Part shown: piece by piece, positions 26,201 to 33,652 of the stretch | Layout of the letters: each line of letters begins with the position of its first letter | Position numbering within the stretch: position 1 is the stretch's first letter | NCBI GenBank assembly: GCA_947247005.1 | Contig: OX365950.1 | Coordinates: forward strand, 49,080,761-49,144,760 | Direction: 5' to 3' | Length of the DNA: 64,000 bases | Source: Spisula solida | Taxonomy: Eukaryota > Mollusca > Bivalvia > Venerida > Mactridae | Translations under genes and position numbers: made by a program | The notes under the pieces: model-generated | Databases searched by the model: none | What the model was told of the DNA's origin: nothing | What the model saw: the letters and a program-made list of their open reading frames with translations, nothing else

Positions 26201-29200
26201 TTCCCATATCTTTTAAGAATTCGTTCCACGTTACATTTCAGGTTACTTTGTTGGACCCGAAGAAAAGTATGAATATCAATATATTCCTGAAGCAGTTTAG
26301 AAAGCCAAACGGTGTAATTATTGAACTGATTAAAGCCGGTGATGCTAGGGGACTTGGTGTAGAAAAGCTCAAAGGATTACTGAAACTTCTACCTGGTCAA
26401 GATGAGGTAAATACTCATATTTTTTTAAAGTTAAGAAACAGGGGGCCTTGTTTCAATGGTGACAAACATCTGGTACTATTTTGGTCCCGTTGAGTGACAG
26501 GGTTATAAAAATACCGCAATACTCGCATAAACAACCAATCAATTGTGGAGGCAATGCGAACACATCATAACACGGTTGAGCACCCCTACTTCTGATATTA
26601 TGTTTTGTAGGTAAACCACATGTATATTTATATTAAGTTCAGTTGTCCACAGAGCACTTCAGCAAGATCTGTAACATTTGAACTCAGTAAATCTTCGACA
26701 GACTGTTAGTTGACTGATTTGTCCATGAGTATCGATGCTGATGAGAAACAGCGGCTAATATATACATGTTTCATTTTCAGGTTGAAATGTTACAAGGTTA
26801 TGAAGGCGAAGCCGACAAGCTAGGAAATGCTGAACAGTTTTTCCATCAACTTATCCATGTTCCAGATTACAAACTTCGTATTGAATTAATGCTGTTAACG
26901 GGAGATTTTAATGCACAACTTGGATCTGTTCGGCCGAATTTACAGGTGTTAACATCCGTGTGTCGAATGTTAATGGACAACGAATCACTCAAAGTATTTT
27001 TACGATATGTACTACACGCTGGAAATTTCTTGAACAAAGTAAGCACACTTTCAATTCAATATCTTACATTTATTATTATTTTGCAAATAATTGCAAAAAG
27101 TCAAACTTTCATAATTATACATTCGGACAAAATTGAATAAAGAGACCCAGATTTAAACATTGTAATATAACAAATAACTCGAACCTATTTATAGTGTAAA
27201 CAATTGAAGTTAGGACTGATATAACATCTGACATAAATGTATCAGTAATAATAATAATAATAATAATAATAAAGACTTTATTTTACGAGGAAACTCATTT
27301 GACAATTATATTAAATGGCAATCTTCCATGAGATGACTTATACTGAACAATTGCACTTGAACATAGTGGTCTTAATAGAAGTAATACCATTTAACGATTA
27401 CATATGGGTGATATTATTAATAACTGCAGACAATTCAAGCCTGTCAATAAATGAGATACCTAAACTATCATATTTTTTCACAGGGAAACAGCTCAGGTGG
27501 TGCCTTAGGTTTCCGGATCAGTTCGCTGAATAAATTGCTCATGACAAAATCTAACACCCCCAAAATGACTTTACTTCACCATATCGTAGAAGAAATACAT
27601 ACGAAGAACAACGATGCCCTCAGTTTCGTTAGTGAACTCTTAGTACCATTACAGAAAACTTCTAGGTAAATTACTTGGCTATTACTGTATGTGTTTGTTT
27701 TATCAGCTCTATGATAATTTGTGGTTCACCGATTAGTTACCAATAATTAGCTTTATGCAATTAGCTCTGTTTTTGCTCTGGATTGATATTAGGCAGGGAC
27801 TAGGTTTCTGTGTAGATATAGTACTGTCAGTTAGTAGATACGGCCCATGCTATTGACCTAACGGAGCAGAAATGTACGATAGATACTGCGTCTTCAATGT
27901 GTCCATTTTGTGATGGGTAGCATGTACTTTATGCCAGACATGTGCATTGAAACTACACCAACGTAACACCTCCAGCACAGAAGTGTTATATCATTGTCTG
28001 TGTACATTATCGTGCCTGCCTTCAATATAAAGAAGTGCGTAATATTGTTGTTTCTATAGTTCCAAATGACATATTTTGCTGTTGTCTGCGATTCGCGACA
28101 TGCGTATTGTGGCTGTTAGGTCTTTGGGTCTTTTCATAGTAATGGGATCGTATCAAACATCATATAGCATAGTTAATACTAGAACTGGTAGAAATGATTA
28201 ATCAGGCCAGTAGTAAAGAATGGGGGAACGCTACTTAACACGTTCATTACATACGTTTCTCTTTTTCTAATTTTGTCTGACCATTTAATTGACAGGTTTA
28301 CTCTAGACGGAATGGTCGGGGAATTTGAAGCTCTCAAAACAACGGTTCTACGACTTAAAGCTCAACTTGAAAACGCCGATGAAGAAGTCAAAACACAGTT
28401 TGCATCTTTCGTTTCGGTAAGTCCGCCAACTTTTAATATATTTATTTTATCATGAAATGTAATTTTCTGTTTTTCTGAAATCTTATCTGTCTTCTATATT
28501 TGCCAAACGTTCGTGTAACGAATATTTAAGTGTTGATTTATATTCATTTTAAAATCCTTACATAATCGCGAAGCTACATCTTAATGTTTAGGGCTGGTAT
28601 GCACAAAGCATCTTAGTAGAAAACTTAGAATTTCTTAAAAACATAAAAAATCCTTAATTGTGTCAGCTAAACATGACAATCAAGATTAATGATTTTTTGC
28701 GTAGGTTTAAAGCATTGTGTAAAGAGCTACAATAATCACTAAGAAAACGTGGATTATTCTTCAATTTGCGGGAAATATGAGCTGCACAAATATTTAACTT
28801 AAGTCAAAATATTTAAGTTTTCCACTAAGATGCTTTGTGAATACCAGCCCTGTTCTGTATGGTACACGAACGTGTCGAAAATCGATAAGCCACGCTTATC
28901 GGTTACTCGTGCCGAGATATACTAAATTATCACGTGGGTTATCAGTAAAGGTTTAACATTTTTACTATGTTGCATTTCCTCGAAGTAGTTGCCTCCCCTT
29001 GTTGCATGTTACTCTAATGTACCTGCAAGGGGAAGTAAATAATATGACATATTTATAATTTCATTATTGACAATTATGTCAAGTATGTTCCCTCATGATA
29101 AATAAAGTCTTTATTAAAAATTTTAATTATTATTGCTGTGAGGGTATTGTTTAAATAGCTACAGTAAACGATTGATAATTTAATAGGTTTATATTTATAA

Positions 29201-29764
29201 ACACAGGAAGCAGAAAATGACATTGATGACATTACAGAAGCAATAGAAAGAGTGAAGAAACTGTCCAACAAACTAGCAATACATTATTGTGAAAACGAGA
29301 AATCATTTAAAGTGGACGAGTTCCTTGATGCGTTTAAGGACTTCTGTGAAAAGGTTAAGACATGCGAACAGGATTTGGAGTCATGGCGAATAAGTGCGGA
29401 AAAGGCCGAACTTAGACGACGAACTCAGGCGGACTTAGCCGAAAAAAGACGATGTGAGTACTACCATAATTGTTTACTAATTTTCAAATTTATAGTAAAT
29501 AATATATAGATCTAATGTTTACTTATCACTTATTATAAAAGATTAATTACATTTTAATTAATAAAATCAGTTGCGTCAATATATAATTTATATATATATG
29601 ATGAAACAATAATTGAATGTTTTGATGTGATTTCAGCTGAGCGTCCATCAAATGTTAAAGGAGCACCACAGGACAGAAAGATAGTCGACAATATTGTGAA
29701 TGAAATAAGAAAAGGAAAGGTTCTACGACGTCTTTCAATGAGAAAGAAACCCGTTGAATCGTAA
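10135..29764 (+). CDS. INF2-like: INF2-like formin: DID-FH1-FH2-DAD actin nucleation/elongation factor, 13 coding exons, 1147 aa (10135 start)
   Basis: Joined exons: 10135-11203, 15900-16015, 20356-20515, 23129-23307, 23766-23845, 24141-24718, 25643-25803, 26242-26406, 26781-27038, 27484-27665, 28296-28416, 29207-29453, 29637-29764. They total 3444 nt with consistent phases and GT-AG borders. Approximate layout: residues 1-250 charged, Ser-rich disordered extension; 250-535 armadillo DID; 607-690 FH1 with many poly-Pro runs; 710-1105 FH2 ([10 protein letters not shown] start, [24 protein letters not shown] signature); 1120-1140 DAD/WH2-like helix ([18 protein letters not shown]). Formins nucleate and elongate actin filaments through the FH2 dimer, FH1 recruits profilin-actin, and DID-DAD contact autoinhibits. 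INF2 also severs filaments and acts at ER and mitochondria in vertebrates; whether this one does is not visible. The first in-frame ATG after stop 10012 is 10135, in an AAAATGG context. The protein ends 7-8 residues after the DAD, far shorter than the vertebrate INF2 tail. Confidence 0.9.
11215..11310 (-). repeat. Retroposon 3'-tail repeat, copy 3
   Basis: On + it reads AATAATAACA...TTTTACGAGGAAACTTATTT...CAATCTTCCATAAGATC. More diverged than the other copies. It begins about 12 bp after the exon 1 donor. Confidence 0.6.
12270..12960. repeat. Degenerate dispersed repeat with 29-32-bp internal units
   Basis: Five diverged units of TTTTTGACAGCTGAAACT/TTGAAACTAGGTCTTTCGGC run from about 12281 to 12433. 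A segment ending TGCTGCCTTCCCTGTCC follows twice (about 12440-12560 and 12840-12960). A - strand relative lies at 21290-21790 and a short piece near 49270. Confidence 0.55.
14198..14320. mobile_element. 123-bp foldback MITE with palindromic core
   Basis: CAGCCCTGCGTTCAAGG...GTGACGCACGT pairs with ACGTGCGTCAC...CCTGAACGCAGGGCTG. At the centre GGTACGAAACGTTTCGTACC is a perfect 20-bp palindrome. CAG...CTG ends suggest a hAT-like MITE, but no target duplication is visible. Confidence 0.7.
14355..14425 (+). mobile_element. pogo/Tigger-like terminal inverted repeat remnant
   Basis: TA followed by CAGTAAAACCTCGTTATCTC resembles pogo/Tigger termini. GCTCGAGTTAAGCCAGGTGC continues it. The opposite end was not found. 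Related starts occur at 60764 and 62951. Confidence 0.45.
14598..14734. repeat. Foldback repeat, GGGGCGCCGTTTTACTATTT arms
   Basis: GGGGCGCCGTTTTACTATTT at 14598 pairs with AAATAGTAAACGGTGCCCC ending at 14734. ATATCAAGAATTC occurs twice in the loop. Confidence 0.6.
15620..15852. mobile_element. MITE copy 1 (TGTTTTATCA...GCACTTACG termini) next to exon 2
   Basis: GGGTACTGTTTTATCAGAGC then ACTTACGAAA at left; GTAAGTGCTTTATCA at right is the partial inverted counterpart. A better-preserved copy is at 53732-53950. It ends about 47 bp before exon 2. Confidence 0.6.
15900..16015 (+). CDS. INF2-like: INF2-like exon 2 (DID)
   Basis: Acceptor TTTAATTTCAG, donor AAG|GTATGC, phase 1 in and phase 0 out. 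Encodes [20 protein letters not shown] and [18 protein letters not shown], close to the INF2 DID segment ALDTSN...LTLDAL. This is the first exon common to both N-terminal versions. Confidence 0.92.
17169..18541. mobile_element. Foldback element with arms of 21-bp tandem repeats
   Basis: 17203-17440 is a tandem array of GAGTTTCGAGTTGAATTTAT plus C. 18379-18520 is the exact opposite orientation (GATAAATTCAACTCGAAACT plus C). The flanking ATTTCTAAACATCTAGTATC at left and its inverted relative near 18517-18536 extend the symmetry, so the arrays are parts of long terminal inverted repeats. Interior about 0.94 kb, without transposase. The layout is like that of foldback (FB-type) elements. Confidence 0.65.
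17686..17822 (-). mobile_element. tRNA-derived SINE (family F) inside the foldback element
   Basis: On the - strand: GTGGCGGTTGTGCAGTGGTA (A-box-like), CCGAGTTCAATCC (B-box), then CTTAGGCAAAACACTTCACT. Confidence 0.6.
18697..18796 (-). repeat. Retroposon 3'-tail repeat, copy 4
   Basis: (AAT)n, then GACTTTATTTTACGAGGAAA, CTCATTTGACAATTAAATTA and GGCAATCTTCCATGAGATC on +. Well preserved. Confidence 0.72.
19619..19748. mobile_element. 130-bp MITE with perfect 8-bp target duplication GTGCGAAT
   Basis: CACAGGTAACTGTATCAT at 19619 and its inverted copy ending at 19748. GTGCGAAT occurs at 19611-19618 and again at 19749-19756. An 8-bp duplication points to the hAT superfamily. Confidence 0.88.
20110..20322. 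mobile_element. MITE copy (CCACTGAGGAATT termini) abutting exon 3
   Basis: TTCCACTGAGGATTTTT at left and AATTCCTCAGTGGG at right are inverted. The body (TATCAGGACATCAGGAACAG, TTTGTGATATAGGAAGGAAT) is shared with 54812-55025. Confidence 0.65.
20356..20515 (+). CDS. INF2-like: INF2-like exon 3 (DID)
   Basis: Acceptor TTATTCACAG, donor ATAG|GTAATG, phase 0 in and phase 1 out. Encodes [20 protein letters not shown] through [13 protein letters not shown]. The NEFIG end matches the highly conserved RNEFIG stretch of formin DID domains. A MITE-like repeat ends about 33 bp before the exon. Confidence 0.92.
20516..23128 (+). other. INF2-like intron 3
   Basis: About 2.6 kb. Apart from the repeat at 21290-21850 it shows no recognisable feature. 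Confidence 0.6.
21290..21850 (-). repeat. Dispersed repeat, - strand relative of 12270-12960
   Basis: Contains GGAAGGCAGCACTCAACTTA and two copies of CCGAGCACAG(A/G)AAACAT...CACAATGCCCAACT. A CAAGTCAAGTCAAGTCAAAT run at 21783 resembles one at 18574. Confidence 0.5.
23129..23307 (+). CDS. INF2-like: INF2-like exon 4 (end of DID)
   Basis: Acceptor AATACAG, donor AAG|GTAGGT, phase 1 in and phase 0 out. Encodes [20 protein letters not shown], an acidic [12 protein letters not shown] stretch and VFTSLHKK, matching the INF2 order LLDVLARLR, FEEAKAEDEEEL, VFASLFHK. Confidence 0.9.
23308..24140 (+). other. INF2-like introns 4 and 5
   Basis: Ordinary AT-rich introns of 458 and 295 bp on either side of exon 5. 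Nothing else seen. Confidence 0.7.
23766..23845 (+). CDS. INF2-like: INF2-like exon 5
   Basis: Short exon with acceptor TATTCCAG and donor AATG|GTAGGT, phase 0 in and phase 2 out. Encodes [20 protein letters not shown] and ESQGSQ, corresponding to the INF2 helix LLSVLQGLLHLE after the DID core. Confidence 0.85.
24141..24718 (+). CDS. INF2-like: INF2-like exon 6: linker, FH1 and start of FH2
   Basis: Acceptor TTTATTTCAG, donor AAAA|GTAAGT, phase 2 in and phase 1 out. After [16 protein letters not shown] and a charged linker comes a proline-rich FH1 of about 82 residues with at least eight runs of 4-11 prolines separated by G-V/A-P spacers, the usual profilin-binding arrangement. It ends with the FH2 lasso start [10 protein letters not shown]. 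The FH1 produces misleading open frames on both strands. Confidence 0.93.
24799..24840. repeat. 42-bp hairpin in intron 6
   Basis: TGTAGAGCCTGT and ACAGGCTCTACA are exact inverted arms, and TAAAATATATTTTA between them is also self-complementary. Confidence 0.75.
25002..25642 (+). repeat. Intronic tandem repeats carrying decayed copies of the exon 7 acceptor region
   Basis: Units of about 115 bp with ATTCGGAAATACAATTCGAA. Sites resembling the true CAG|AGAGTGTTTGGAATGATG appear near 25045, 25160, 25273, 25380 and 25534, all keeping AG at the splice position. This looks like local duplication of the exon border followed by decay. Confidence 0.7.
25643..25803 (+). CDS. INF2-like: INF2-like exon 7 (FH2)
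   Basis: Acceptor TTCTTGCAG, phase 1 in and phase 0 out. Encodes [20 protein letters not shown] then [14 protein letters not shown], matching the INF2 FH2 N-terminal region (SMWASL, FSSIERLF). The donor GAG|GTTGGT at 25804 is weak but is the one that keeps frame with exon 8. Five decayed copies of this exon's acceptor region lie in the preceding intron. Confidence 0.85.
25804..26780 (+). other. INF2-like introns 7 and 8
   Basis: Introns of 438 and 374 bp flanking exon 8. No internal feature recognised. Confidence 0.7.
26242..26406 (+). CDS. INF2-like: INF2-like exon 8 (FH2)
   Basis: Acceptor CATTTCAG, donor GAG|GTAAAT, phase 0 on both sides. Encodes [20 protein letters not shown] and [19 protein letters not shown], the FH2 knob-region signature (LDAKKSLNLNIFLKQF and LKLLPEKHE in INF2). 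Confidence 0.94.
26781..27038 (+). CDS. INF2-like: INF2-like exon 9 (FH2)
   Basis: Acceptor TCATTTTCAG, donor AAA|GTAAGC, phase 0 on both sides. Encodes [20 protein letters not shown] through [19 protein letters not shown] is the conserved FH2 signature of the coiled-coil/post region. Confidence 0.94.
27039..27483 (+). other. INF2-like intron 9
   Basis: 445-bp intron, of which about 90 bp is the retroposon-tail repeat at 27246. Confidence 0.7.
27246..27335 (-). repeat. Retroposon 3'-tail repeat, copy 5, with (AAT)9-10
   Basis: An AATAAT run of about 28 bp, then AAAGACTTTATTTTACGAGG, AAACTCATTTGACAATTATA and CAATCTTCCATGAGAT. The longest simple-repeat tail of the five copies. Confidence 0.75.
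27484..27665 (+). CDS. INF2-like: INF2-like exon 10 (FH2)
   Basis: Acceptor TTTTTTCACAG, donor CTAG|GTAAAT, phase 0 in and phase 2 out. Encodes [20 protein letters not shown] then [10 protein letters not shown], matching GFKIS, LLKLTETKS and VTLLHHVLEE of formin FH2 domains. Confidence 0.94.
28296..28416 (+). CDS. INF2-like: INF2-like exon 11 (FH2, helical)
   Basis: Acceptor TTGACAG, donor TCG|GTAAGT, phase 2 in and phase 0 out. Encodes a heptad-like helix ([37 protein letters not shown]) equivalent to the INF2 segment that follows the LEQP loop. Confidence 0.88.
28589..28852. mobile_element. 264-bp MITE in intron 11
   Basis: AGGGCTGGTATGCACAAAGC plus ATCTTAGTAGAAAACTTA at left matches, with few changes, the reverse complement of the right end (AGGGCTGGTATTCACAAAGC). 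Ends C/TAG...CTG. No convincing target duplication. Confidence 0.75.
29071..29125 (+). repeat. TATGTTCCCTC/AATAAAGTCTTTATTA tail repeat, copy 1
   Basis: TGTCAAGTATGTTCCCTCAT, then AATAAAGTCTTTATT. A relative at 38455-38525 ends in (ATT)n. It shares AAGTCTTTATTATT with the five-copy tail family, so the two are probably related retroposon ends. Confidence 0.55.
29207..29453 (+). CDS. INF2-like: INF2-like exon 12 (end of FH2 and coiled coil)
   Basis: Acceptor AAACACAG, donor GAT|GTGAGT, phase 0 in and phase 1 out. Encodes the last FH2 helices ([20 protein letters not shown], compare LEDTFSTMKAFRDLF in INF2) and a basic, charged helix [18 protein letters not shown] typical of the FH2-DAD linker. 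Confidence 0.9.
29637..29764 (+). CDS. INF2-like: INF2-like exon 13 (DAD/WH2-like helix and stop)
   Basis: Acceptor GATTTCAG, phase 1 in. Encodes [20 protein letters not shown] then RKKPVES and TAA. The pattern (I/V)xDxxxxxIRKGxxLRR matches the INF2 DAD/WH2 motif VIDALLADIRKGFQLRK, which binds DID and G-actin. No long C-terminal tail follows. Confidence 0.92.
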
Positions 29765-30296
29765 AAGTTGCTACCTCACAGGCGACCGAAATTCAAACGA
29801 GGAAGGGAGGTAACAATGTCGGTATTGTGAAATGAGTTACAACAGTTTATCCTCCCCTTCCGGAAACACATGCTGTCCTCCTCCATCAATCGTGAAAGCT
29901 CGGCCATTTCCGTTTGTCTCCGGTAAATACACCTCGTGTATAAGTGTATGAATACACCAAAACAATGTATGTTGCAATGCCTAAAGGCCGAGGTGATCAG
30001 AATGCTCCTCCATTTGCTCGATTGGTCACGTGTGTACTCCATTGCGACGAGCACATGCATCGGGCGAAACACGAACCTTGTACAAGGGCAACTTTTGGGG
30101 GAGCATTATTTGTTTGCTCAGTTTTCAAGAATACTTCGTAATGTATAATCAATGCTATCATGTAGAATCTACATAAATACATACTGTATGATTTCTTCAC
30201 ATCATTCAAATGAAGATCATTATGTTTTTGAACTTTTTGATGTTTTAAAGACTGGCATGCTACATTATTGCAGTCAATATGGACTATAGAAGTAAT

Positions 30297-30384
30297 CTGG
30301 CAAATACGGGTGGAGGCACCAATATGCCTGCCATATTTCAGCATCAAGTTGACTGGCAGATAAAGGCTATGCTCGGCATCTATG
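30297..30384 (+). mobile_element. SINE family B, 5'-truncated fragment
   Basis: GGTGGAGGCACCAATATGCC, TGCCATATTTCAGCA and GATAAAGGCTATGCTCGGCA match the non-tRNA body of the copies at 61561 and 49326. Confidence 0.7.
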
Positions 30385-30754
30385 TTTTGTCAAGAATATT
30401 TTATAACCGGTGGTTTAATGTTCCGACTTAAAACTGTTAGTTACAAAGTGTAAATTTGATAAATTATATGTATTAATTATTTATGGCCATCAAGTGGTCT
30501 TAATTCATTTAAATGTACATGTACTAGCATATATAGATTCTCGCTAATTCTTGTTGATAATTATGTATTGTATGAATGTATTTTGAATGTACTTTCATCA
30601 AATAGCTCTCAATATGTTCAATATGAATGGTTCATGCATACTTGTAATTTTGCAATGTACATTGTGTCTTCTATAGGTCTAAGATCAAGTATATCTGCTG
30701 CAAGTACATTGCTCATTTCATATATATGTAACTCTATAGATAGCTCAGTATATA

Positions 30755-30925
30755 AACGAGTTCCGGTTATCACAATAAGGCATACACGTTGGATTGTATA
30801 GTCTTCAAATAAGTCATACAGTGATAGGAAATCAAAGATGCTTTTGCTCACAAGAAGTCATACAAGTTGAATTGTATGGTATTCCATTAAGTCATACAAT
30901 GATTTGGATTATACACTGTGGATAT
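30755..30925. repeat. AAGTCATACAG repeat, second locus
   Basis: CCGGTTATCACAATAAGGCA, TAAGTCATACAGTGATAGGA and GATGCTTTTGCTCACA match the array at 8494-8825. Confidence 0.65.
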
Positions 30926-30950
30926 GGAAACGTGGCTTTACAAATATGAT

Positions 30951-31035
30951 CACGTGACTATATTGATAGTGACACTACGTGACTTATTTTTAAAACAATT
31001 GTCACGTGACTTTTCTTGTGAAATGCGACCACGTG
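30951..31035. promoter_or_regulatory. Cluster of three CACGTG E-boxes
   Basis: CACGTG at 30951, 31003 (within GTCACGTGAC) and 31030, with a related TACGTGACTT between. Could be a regulatory cluster or a degenerate repeat of GTCACGTGACTT; function unproven. Confidence 0.3.
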
Positions 31036-31202
31036 CCATTTAAAATTATATATTTATTCATACTTATCGGTGCTTCTTTATGTATAGTTTTGCCTATAGA
31101 ACCTTTATAAGTATGTTGCTGACCAAATACTCTGTTTTGAAATAAAAATGTCCGCTATCTCGTACTTATTATTATTGCTCACGTTGCTTATAGTGCAAAT
31201 TA

Positions 31203-31274
31203 CATAGGCCCATGGTTTCAAATTATCCGAGTTTCAAATTATTTGAAGCCATAAATTGAAATCACGTAGCTATG
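31203..31274. mobile_element. 72-bp mini-MITE, CATAGG family, perfect 8-bp target duplication GCAAATTA
   Basis: Starts CATAGGCCCATGGTTTCAAA; the reverse complement of its end is CATAGCTACGTGATTTCAAT. GCAAATTA at 31195-31202 is repeated at 31275-31282. A short relative of the 272-bp copies at 47237 and 57731. Confidence 0.85.
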
Positions 31275-31541
31275 GCAAATTATACCAATACATGTGTATA
31301 GATATAACACCGTGTAGTTTATTATCATAACTGCAATACTGTCATATGATTTGATAAAAATGAATTATCGGTGCTTGTATATGACAATTTTTTTGTATAC
31401 ATTGTATTTTATTTATTTAAATGTGCTATGAGTTTTATATTACATTTTCTTCCTTTTCTAAGCCTGGCTTCTTCCATGTCAAAATAATAAAATGTTGATA
31501 ATATGTGTGGTGCGTTTATATTATATTTCCATTCCATTGAT

Positions 31542-31850
31542 ACGGTGTCCCGTTAGGTCCATCGCTGCATAGCTATAAAAAGTCGCTGGTTACGATAGTG
31601 AAAAGTTGATAGTACGATAGTGAAAAGGCGATAGTACGATAATGAAAAATCGATAGTATGATAGTGAACACGCAAACGTACGATAGAGAAAAATCGTTAC
31701 TTCAATAGTGAAAAGTCAATACTACGATAGTGTTATCACGACAGTACGATAGTGAAAACGCGAAATAATATCTTTTTGTCACTATCGTGCTTTCGTTGTT
31801 TTCGTGTTTCGACTTACTTCTATGCAGCGATGGCCCTAACGGGAAACCGT
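31542..31850. mobile_element. 309-bp MITE carrying an internal ~24-bp tandem repeat
   Basis: About 31-bp terminal inverted repeats (ACGGTGTCCCGTTAGG... against ACGGTTTCCCGTTAGG...). Flanked by CCATTGAT and ACATTGAT (7 of 8). The interior (31590-31765) is a tandem array of GATAGTACGATAGTGAAAA. Confidence 0.82.
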
Positions 31851-32098
31851 ACATTGATGTTGTTCATATAACTTGCAAATGATAAATTAATGAATCACAG
31901 AGGAAACTACTATAAGAATGTTTAAGATTATAACATGGTTTTATTAGTGGGGTTGGTGATTGGAGATGGTAGCAGTGGCAGAGAGTTCTTTCTACTAAAT
32001 AGATCTTACTGTATGGTTATATACCACACAGTACATACACCAACACAGACTTTTCAATGACAGCGAGATACAACAACAGTTATGATTATAACAATGAA

Positions 32099-32290
32099 CG
32101 GGTCTGGTGGTCTAGTGAAAAGAGAGCTGATCTCGAGCTAGATACTGTGAGTTCGATCACAGACCACCGAAATACAAAGCACAACTAGATTAGAATGGTG
32201 TTGGTGTATGGCTCTTTGCTCGGCAGCTTCAACTGGGTGACCCAGTGTCAGCCGAGTATGTGTGCCTGAAATGGACTTTAAACCCCAAAC
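32099..32290 (+). mobile_element. tRNA-derived SINE (family D)
   Basis: GGTCTGGTGGTCTAGTGAAA (A-box), GAGTTCGATCAC (B-box), then an unrelated tail with GACCCAGTGTCAGCCGAGTA. It lies just upstream of the LINE fragment. Confidence 0.65.
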
Positions 32291-32392
32291 AGATCAGAAG
32301 ATATCAACCACGATCAGAACACGCTTGATTATATAAATAACATCATTATTAAACCTTGACTATAAACGGTTTATTTACCATAAAAACATTAA

Positions 32393-33652
32393 AAGGAATT
32401 GGGAGATTGGCAGTATATACCCAAGAATTTAAATAAAAGGAAGCGTCACGCAACAAGTACGAGTTCGGTACCTATAGGCGAAGATTTTGAAATTGCAGAC
32501 AATAAGACTAAACTATCAATGATTTTTGAAGAAATAATGAATTCGAAAGTAGACCATGCTAGTACACGTGAACTTATAATGATAACAAACAAGTATATGA
32601 AAATCGCGTGTGAGAAGACTAACGGTATTTCTTCAGTTGTAAACCAGCAATCAACACTTCTCAAAACACTGGCTTATAAATCCATTGACATCGAAGCGCG
32701 AAGCCGGCGCAACAATCTACTGTTTCGTGGGATTAAGGAAACACGTTTCGAAAACTGTACATATGCTGTGATGGACTTTCTGGCCAATATACTACAGATA
32801 GATACAACGGGAGTTGTGATTACCAGAGCACATAGGTTGGGTGCTATAAAAGTAGGCCAGACATATAATAGGCCAATCATAGTAAATTTCATGAATTACA
32901 ATCACGTAGAACTCATCATGTCGAACGCAAGAACACTACAGAACTGTCCTGGATATTCTATCGACCGTGATATGCCGAAAGAAATAAATGATGCCAGGAA
33001 ACGCATGTGGAGCCAGTACAAGGATACAAAAATCGAACATCCTCAGTCTAAGGTAAAAATCGTGTACCCAGCTAAACTTATGTGCGGTAAACGTGTTATT
33101 CGTGACGAATTCCCTGATTGGCATTCTGTCCTTAACCAGTCTAGGATTGTGTCTTTTCCGGTGTTAGATACTTTCGCTACTTCTGAAACAACAGTAGAAA
33201 ACGACATCCAGAAACCAGGAAGTGTGATTAGTGGTCCGACTTCCGGCATTCCACATCCATCTAGCAATGTCACATCCGATGCGCAAGGTAATGGAGATGA
33301 CACAGACACGGTGATCGACTTGTCGCAGCCACGTGACAGACTTTGTGTTAATGAACCTACCTCATTCAAAACTCAGGAATCACGTGACACATCTCATTCA
33401 AATAATAAACAAAATAATACATCGCAATCGAAAACCGTAAATTCAAATTCTCAACCGGAAACAAAGGAACACCATGGCTCTCCTCGCATGGCCAGACCAG
33501 CTACCAGACGTCAATCGGGTCAACGTCGTGCAAAGTCGGTGTCTTTACAACGAGGACACAATGATCGATCTCAGCAAATACCTCACAATATAAACAAAAA
33601 CTCTTCAATCTCGAGTGATGCTGCAACACCAGCTGTTGTTGACTCTGGCTAG
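32393..33652 (+). CDS. LINE ORF1-like protein (non-LTR retrotransposon nucleic-acid chaperone)
   Basis: Open from after stop 32390 to TAG 33650. No ATG precedes 32519, so the N-terminus is either cut off or starts differently; from ATG 32519 it is 377 residues. A helical segment (residues ~10-70) is followed by an RRM-like core with RRNNLLFRGIKE, ITRAHRLG, RPIIVNFMNY and a C-terminal domain with DRDMPKEINDARKRM, as in L1-type and CR1/Jockey-group ORF1 proteins. The last ~150 residues are polar and disordered. Such proteins bind the element RNA and help target-primed reverse transcription. The next frame (endonuclease) is in the same reading frame, separated only by the TAG. ORF1 class is clear; the clade is not assigned. 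Confidence 0.78.
   Translation, partial: KELGDWQYIPKNLNKRKRHATSTSSVPIGEDFEIADNKTKLSMIFEEIMNSKVDHASTRELIMITNKYMKIACEKTNGISSVVNQQSTLLKTLAYKSIDIEARSRRNNLLFRGIKETRFENCTYAVMDFLANILQIDTTGVVITRAHRLGAIKVGQTYNRPIIVNFMNYNHVELIMSNARTLQNCPGYSIDRDMPKEINDARKRMWSQYKDTKIEHPQSKVKIVYPAKLMCGKRVIRDEFPDWHSVLNQSRIVSFPVLDTFATSETTVENDIQKPGSVISGPTSGIPHPSSNVTSDAQGNGDDTDTVIDLSQPRDRLCVNEPTSFKTQESRDTSHSNNKQNNTSQSKTVNSNSQPETKEHHGSPRMARPATRRQSGQRRAKSVSLQRGHNDRSQQIPHNINKNSSISSDAATPAVVDSG

Larger units (their letters stand above)
27666..29206 (+). other. INF2-like introns 10 and 11
   Basis: Introns of 630 and 790 bp around exon 11. Intron 11 carries the MITE at 28589 and a copy of the AATAAAGTCTTTATTA tail at 29097-29125. 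No other feature. Confidence 0.65.
29765..31194 (+). other. 3' UTR and downstream flank of the INF2-like gene
   Basis: No further frame of interest. A possible poly(A) signal AATAAA is at 31140-31145, but the true 3' end cannot be fixed from sequence. Contains a SINE-B fragment, an AAGTCATACAG block and a CACGTG cluster. Confidence 0.4.
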
